This document shows positions 59,759-64,000 of a stretch of 64,000 nt of DNA, piece after piece (the first letter of the stretch is position 1; every line of letters begins with the position of its first letter). The stretch lies in assembly GCF_900638025.1 (NCBI RefSeq), contig NZ_LR134481.1, positions 248,001 to 312,000 on the forward strand, in the 5' to 3' direction. The notes under the pieces were generated by a model. It was given only the letters and a program-made list of their open reading frames with translations. It was not told the origin of the DNA and did not search any database. This DNA is from Haemophilus parainfluenzae (lineage in GTDB: Bacteria > Pseudomonadota > Gammaproteobacteria > Enterobacterales > Pasteurellaceae). The position numbers and the translations under genes are program-made.

Positions 59759-59876
59759 AAACTACTCCTGAGGGATAAATCATAAATTTCCACTTGATAA
59801 TACCTTTCTAACTTAAATAAGAAAAAGAAGAAAAGCTTATTTCATATAGCCAAAAGTTATGATTATTTTGGCGTCG

Positions 59877-60248
59877 CTATGCTAAATGTGTTTTGACGAC
59901 AGACAGTAATCTCTCCAACTCTTTTTTGCCTTTTTCAGAAAGGACTTTGTTGTCGCGCAACATTTGGGTGGCGCGTGCTTCAATAAAGCGGAGGTAATCG
60001 CTGTTTTGGATTTCTTGGAATTGCTTCTCGGCTAACTCCATTTCGGTGAAGTCTTTATTGGTTTGAGCAATCAGCACTTTTTGTCCGATTAATACAATTA
60101 ATGCGGCAATTAAAGCGATGACGGCGCCATAGCCATTAGTGGGGTAATAAAGAATGCCCGCGAGAACAAAAAGTGCGGTCACTAAATTGGATGAATTTTG
60201 AATATAGCCTTTAGCCAGTGGTGGCTTAATGAGATCTTTCAGATTCAT
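59877..60248 (-). CDS. Uncharacterised small membrane protein
   Basis: 123 aa, no family recognised. Two membrane helices (about 21-37 and 40-62), then a charged coiled-coil-prone cytoplasmic tail (ELAEKQFQEIQNSDYLRFIEARAT, in part) ending KKELERLLSVVKTHLA. An uptake core lies inside the coding region (60171). Separate transcription unit after the man remnant terminator. Confidence 0.65.
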   Translation of the reverse strand: MNLKDLIKPPLAKGYIQNSSNLVTALFVLAGILYYPTNGYGAVIALIAALIVLIGQKVLIAQTNKDFTEMELAEKQFQEIQNSDYLRFIEARATQMLRDNKVLSEKGKKELERLLSVVKTHLA

Positions 60249-60273
60249 AGAATTTATATGTCATGCTAAAAAT

Positions 60274-60305
60274 TTGCCTTCCCTCCAGCGAAAGAGGGAA
60301 GGCAA
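60274..60305 (-). terminator. Strong terminator of the man remnant
   Basis: 12-bp arms TTGCCTTCCCTC / GAGGGAAGGCAA, 8-base loop, followed by ATTTTTA on the minus strand. It still closes the decayed PTS transcription unit. Confidence 0.85.
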
Positions 60306-60317
60306 TATCATAATATA

Positions 60318-60876
60318 TTACGCTAACACACCAAAATGATAGCCTAAAATACCCACGCCGGCTAATGGTCCCATTAAACCGACTTTCACCCCGCTGATTG
60401 CGGAGTCATCAATATCGTTGCCATTCGCGTGCTCTTGTTCCATTGCGGCGGTAACACCGATGATAGATGATGCCACCTAAGGCTGAGTATTAAAGAATTC
60501 TAAGTGGCGTTTTAATGCCGCTGCTTGATCTTCTTTTTTGCTGTAAAGACGTTTAATGGCTGGGATCATCGATACGCAGAACCCCATGGCTTGCATACGT
60601 TCAAAGTTGAAGGAACCTAGCAAGAAAGTTGAACGCCAGTAAGTGCTACGAATATCGCCTTTTGTTACCACCAAATAAATCGACCAGAAAGAGCACCGGT
60701 TCATTTTCAGGCAACGTGGCAATAATCGCATTGTATTTCTCGATTAAATGCTCACCGCCTTCACCCGGTAAGAAAGTCACGACATGGCAGTTTTTATCTT
60801 CGCCATACACCATCGCGGCGGAATTGACGATTTCTTCAGAAAACTTACCGTGCGTTGCAACGATAATGTGGGTCAT
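60318..60876 (-). pseudogene. Mannose-family PTS remnant: manX 5' end fused out of frame to manZ fragments
   Basis: From 60876 (SD GGGAGGAAT) the first ~70 codons are the EIIA-Man start: MTHIIVATHGKFSEE (His9 site) to LVDLFGG. After about 60670 the frame switches to EIID-Man (ManZ): RSTFLLGSFNFERMQ, RRLY-like RLYSKKEDQ, HLEFFNTQP. A TAG stop at 60477-60479 replaces the aromatic codon expected after NTQP. The same frame then reads VASSIIGVTAAMEQ, DDSAISGVKVGLMGPLAGVG and jumps to the C-terminal ILGYHFGVLA and stop. Missing: rest of manX, all manY, start and middle of manZ. Confidence 0.88.
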
Positions 60877-60990
60877 GGATATTCCTCCCATTGAGTTGAT
60901 AAAATCAGTCTATTTTGCTTTCAATACGCATTAAGCAAACGATTACTCTAAATGGAGCATAGTGTATGGATTTGCAAATTAGCGTCAAAT

Positions 60991-61006
60991 GGTGATCAAG
61001 ATCAAA
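60991..61006. promoter_or_regulatory. CRP-like site upstream of the man remnant
   Basis: GGTGATCAAGATCAAA has the 5-6-5 CRP layout with one mismatch per half. It lies about 115 bp before the remnant manX start, where an intact man operon would be CRP-controlled. Confidence 0.35.
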
Positions 61007-61156
61007 TAAATAGGGAAGATAACTTACAACTTTTGAGGTGTTTATAAATTAAGCGCAAAGTGCGGTTGATTTTGAAATAATTTTTGCTGAATGGAAAGCA
61101 TTTCGCTCCACATAAGAAACGGTTAAAATAAGCTAAATTTTATCTTTGGAGTTTTA

Positions 61157-61633
61157 ATGTTTTTTGTTTATCTCATTATCGCTTTAGCAGCAGGTGTCGC
61201 ACTCGCCACGCAATCAGCCATTAATACGCAATTGGCGAAAGCCATGAGTGGCGAAGCGGTGATTGCTACCTTTATTTCTTTTGCGGTGGGAACGATCGTT
61301 CTCTTTTTTATTGCTTGGGTGAAAACCGATTTATGGGGCAACTTATCCACGATTCCATCACAACCTTGGTGGAAATTAATTGGTGGGATACTCGGCGCTA
61401 TCGTCGTCTTCACAACAGTTCTACTTGCACCGAAATTAGGCATCACCGCGATGTTATTTTTTATCATCGTCGGACAATTAATTACGGCAACAACTATCGA
61501 TCATTTCGGTCTTATCGGTATGCCGATCCGAGAAGTAAGTATCACAAAATTCATCGGATTAATTATTGTCGCCTTTGGATTGATGTTTTATTTCTTTGGG
61601 GATAAGTTGGTTGAGCTATTTGGGGCGAGATAG
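61157..61633 (+). CDS. DMT-superfamily YdcZ (DUF606) membrane protein
   Basis: 158 aa, five membrane helices. FVYLIIALAAGVALATQSAINTQLAK (in part) and WWKLIGGILGAIVVFTTVLLAPKLGI (in part) are the DUF606/YdcZ pattern with conserved small and polar residues. These form half-size transporters that probably dimerise. Substrate unknown. It starts about 280 bp from the divergent man remnant; its own SD is GGAG. Confidence 0.85.
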   Translation: MFFVYLIIALAAGVALATQSAINTQLAKAMSGEAVIATFISFAVGTIVLFFIAWVKTDLWGNLSTIPSQPWWKLIGGILGAIVVFTTVLLAPKLGITAMLFFIIVGQLITATTIDHFGLIGMPIREVSITKFIGLIIVAFGLMFYFFGDKLVELFGAR

Positions 61634-61681
61634 GGTAAAATACGCCTCTATTTATTGATTCATCACGTAATTGGGGAATCT

Positions 61682-64000
61682 ATGCGAAAGCGTTGTCTGT
61701 GGGCGTTGATTATTTTGTTGCTGTTGATCGTAGTAAGCGTTGGCTTAGTATGCGTTTTTGCGACCCCGAAACGAATAGAACAACTTGCAAATCATTTTTT
61801 AGCACCGCATTATCACATTGAATTAGCCGATGACTGGCAATGGAAAACGACAGGTTTAACACTGCCAGAGTTAAAAGTGAAAACAGATCAATGTACCCTC
61901 GTAAACCTCAATGATGCGCAACTTACTTGGTGGAATACGCATAGTCTTGATGTTGAAAAGGCAAGCTTGAATTATGATTGCTTAACGCATTTACCCAGTG
62001 ATAATGCCGAAAAAACACCGCCAAATTTGACCGCACTTTGGGCGGCATTGCCGATTGCGCACGTTCACGTTAAACACTTTCAATTAACGAATACCGACGC
62101 ATTGACACAAGAGGCTTTAAAACCTTTCTTATCGGCTGATTGGGCGTTAGATGCAAACTATAACGGCAACCAATTAGCACTTGAAGCTCAAGCCAATAAT
62201 GACGGGCTTGAACTGCATCATCAATCGACTGTCACGCCACAAGATGGCATTTTCCAATGGGCGGTCAATACCGACATCAAACAAGCAGACGATAAAACCT
62301 ACGATCTTCATTTCTCTGCGAATTTTGATCCTGATCTTTCTCAACTGCCTCAACAAGGCAATGTCTTACTTAACTGGAATAACCCAGAGCTAGCCATCAC
62401 AAAAGGCGAGGCAAAAGTGTCGTGGCAAGGGGCGGATGGTCAGTTAAATGCCCAAGATTTAACAACGAATTCACCCTTGTTGGATGTGCCTTTTGTGTTC
62501 ACCAAAGATAGCTTGGATATTTCATGGGGGAAATTTTATTGGACCTTTGATAGCTATCAACCAGTCAAAGGCTTCCTTGGGTTATCTATTCACCGTGCTG
62601 CTGAAGGCTTATTACCATTAAGCATTGATATGAACGTGATCGTGCAAACTTTTGGCGAGTTTGGCAAAGGGGAGATTGTGATTTCAGGCAAAAATGGTGA
62701 AATCGGCGGTGGCGATGACAATAACGAATTGGATTTTGAGCTGAAAACACGCGGGGATTTACGTTATAACGCTACTGTGGCACAAACCAATTTAACCTAT
62801 CATCTCGGTGGGCTCTTCACACATCCAGTGGTATATTTTTACCCGGGTTCCGTCTTTAAAATGGATACCGTTCAGCCAGATACCAATTTGCACGTTCGTT
62901 TACCGTTAGATGACATGATTATCGGTCGTTATGGTTTGGAAGGTCGTTTGCTCGCAACATTAAAGGGCACGACACCACAGTTTGAAAATCTCGATTTAAA
63001 ATTAGACGGAAACGCCCATGAGTTTATTGCCGGTATTAAAACCGTGTTTGATTTGCGAGATAAAGAACATAAGTTGCAGTCTGTGGAAAAACAAGCGACA
63101 AACCGTTGGGATTGGACAATCAATGGCAGTGCAAACTGGAAATCCTTAAATACGCCAGTCAAAATGGAAGGAAAAGGCTTTTGGGAAGCGGATCATATTG
63201 AATTAAATCAACTTTCTGCTCACTCCAAAGAAGTCAAAATGAAAGAGGTAAAAATGGCACCACTTTCATTGGAGCTTAAAGATCGACTCCGCTGGGATTA
63301 TGAAGAAGAGCATATTCGAGGTTTGTTGCAAGCGAAAACAGATTGGATTGAACTTGCTTATGGCGGTCGTTTTGTTTCGCCTGTTTTCGGTTTAGGTATT
63401 GATGGTAAGAGTATCAGTAACTTCAATTTCGCAGGTGATTTAAAGGCGGGCTCGCTTGGGCCTTTAGATGTCTTGGGTGTATATCAAAATACTGCACTTT
63501 CAGGCAAAATCAGCTGGAAAGAACAATCGGCAAAAGTATTCCAATCACTTTTCCCTCAACAATGGAATTGGATAATTCATGAGGGCAGCATTAAAGGGCA
63601 GAGTGAATTCGCAATCAATGGCAATGGCGTGAAGATGAAGGGGGAGCTGAATCTTAAAAATGGCAAAATCACGATGCCAGATGGCGAGATTTATGGCTTG
63701 AACATTCGCTTCCCGATGAATTATGAAAACTCGGCATTGCAAGTGGCTTCGGGTAAACCGATCCATATTTCGACTCAAAATATTCGCTATGGTGCGCTTT
63801 CCGTCGCAAATGGAGAATTGGATTTGTTTGGGCGTTATCCGAACACCATGAAAAATCCGCTTACTTTGAGAAATGTGAAACTTTCCTTATTTGATGGCGT
63901 ATTGACGGTGCCTCAGCTCAGTTTTCCACAAAGTAAAATGGCGACACTTTCTTTTACTAATATTGATTTAGCCCAAGTATTAGCTTTAGCACAATATAAT
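61682..64000 (+). CDS. ydbH: YdbH-like intermembrane lipid-transport protein, partial
   Basis: The frame is open for 773 codons to the window end with no stop. N-terminal membrane anchor (about 7-28) is followed by a beta-rich repetitive domain; repeated short Thr/Lys-rich strands fit an AsmA/TamB-like bridge fold, as in E. coli YdbH (about 880 aa), which links inner and outer membrane. Not seen: C-terminus. An uptake core is at 62030. Assignment is by anchor plus fold type and partial recall of YdbH sequence. Confidence 0.78.
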   Translation, partial: MRKRCLWALIILLLLIVVSVGLVCVFATPKRIEQLANHFLAPHYHIELADDWQWKTTGLTLPELKVKTDQCTLVNLNDAQLTWWNTHSLDVEKASLNYDCLTHLPSDNAEKTPPNLTALWAALPIAHVHVKHFQLTNTDALTQEALKPFLSADWALDANYNGNQLALEAQANNDGLELHHQSTVTPQDGIFQWAVNTDIKQADDKTYDLHFSANFDPDLSQLPQQGNVLLNWNNPELAITKGEAKVSWQGADGQLNAQDLTTNSPLLDVPFVFTKDSLDISWGKFYWTFDSYQPVKGFLGLSIHRAAEGLLPLSIDMNVIVQTFGEFGKGEIVISGKNGEIGGGDDNNELDFELKTRGDLRYNATVAQTNLTYHLGGLFTHPVVYFYPGSVFKMDTVQPDTNLHVRLPLDDMIIGRYGLEGRLLATLKGTTPQFENLDLKLDGNAHEFIAGIKTVFDLRDKEHKLQSVEKQATNRWDWTINGSANWKSLNTPVKMEGKGFWEADHIELNQLSAHSKEVKMKEVKMAPLSLELKDRLRWDYEEEHIRGLLQAKTDWIELAYGGRFVSPVFGLGIDGKSISNFNFAGDLKAGSLGPLDVLGVYQNTALSGKISWKEQSAKVFQSLFPQQWNWIIHEGSIKGQSEFAINGNGVKMKGELNLKNGKITMPDGEIYGLNIRFPMNYENSALQVASGKPIHISTQNIRYGALSVANGELDLFGRYPNTMKNPLTLRNVKLSLFDGVLTVPQLSFPQSKMATLSFTNIDLAQVLALAQYN

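Noticed and set aside
60646..60891. Intact small PTS IIA gene of 81 codons
   Set aside because: It lacks the second half of the IIA domain and runs straight into a ManZ fragment in another frame, so it is the head of a pseudogene.

Overview
This window is chromosomal DNA of a Haemophilus-type Pasteurellaceae, most likely H. parainfluenzae or a close relative. By eye it holds about 41 exact copies of the Haemophilus uptake signal core AAGTGCGGT on either strand, where roughly 0.5 would be expected by chance. The backbone is about 40% GC. Gene neighbourhoods match Haemophilus blocks I know: rdgC-proC-hcaT-xerD, dgkA-relA-rlmD-recO-oapB-oapA-epmB/efp, protein E-pflA-pflB-focA, comE1 near ispH-lspA, the fuc operon, and pyrG and eno. 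The species call is an inference.

Layout. 1-5820 (minus): the promoter-proximal part of an AT-rich Wzy-type O-antigen or polysaccharide cluster, read wzz, wzy-like polymerase, DUF4422 protein, GT4, GT2 and a truncated sugar transferase; its promoter is at 5865-5893. 6023-16410: glnA, typA, rdgC, proC, an MFS carrier, xerD, glycerate kinase with a GntP permease, and dgkA. 16431-25054: relA, rlmD, recO, oapB, oapA, epmB, efp and the adhesin protein E. 25109-29559: pyruvate formate-lyase system (pflA, a YgiN-like monooxygenase, pflB, focA). 29774-34695: comE1 with a textbook CRP-S competence site, ybjQ, rdgB, a Met/His-rich DUF305 protein behind a MerR-type promoter, ispH-lspA and glmU. 34823-42828: complete L-fucose catabolism (fucR, fucI, fucK, fucU, fucA, fucP, fucO) with a perfect CRP site. 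43022-47398: pyrG and eno, separated by a full-length IS3-family element inserted in their intergenic terminator. 47482-51629: a small unknown protein, yigB, ygiB, ygiC and an iron alcohol dehydrogenase. 51785-57448 (minus): rplA, rplK (with an L1-binding leader), nusG, secE, clpX, clpP, tig. 57659-64000: kbp, ypfJ, a CxxC peroxidase-like protein, a membrane protein, a collapsed mannose-PTS pseudogene, a YdcZ transporter and the start of ydbH.

The accessory signal is mostly metabolic and surface related: O-antigen assembly, surface proteins (OapA, protein E), competence (ComE1, dense uptake sequences reused as terminators), host-sugar use (fucose kept, mannose PTS lost) and mixed-acid fermentation. 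I found no tRNA, rRNA, CRISPR array, prophage or defence island. No multi-gene system here is clearly novel. The best leads are regulatory or evolutionary: the MerR-type promoter on the DUF305 gene, the IS in the pyrG terminator, the manX::manZ deletion scar, a palindromic doublet in the typA leader, and candidate FucR operators.
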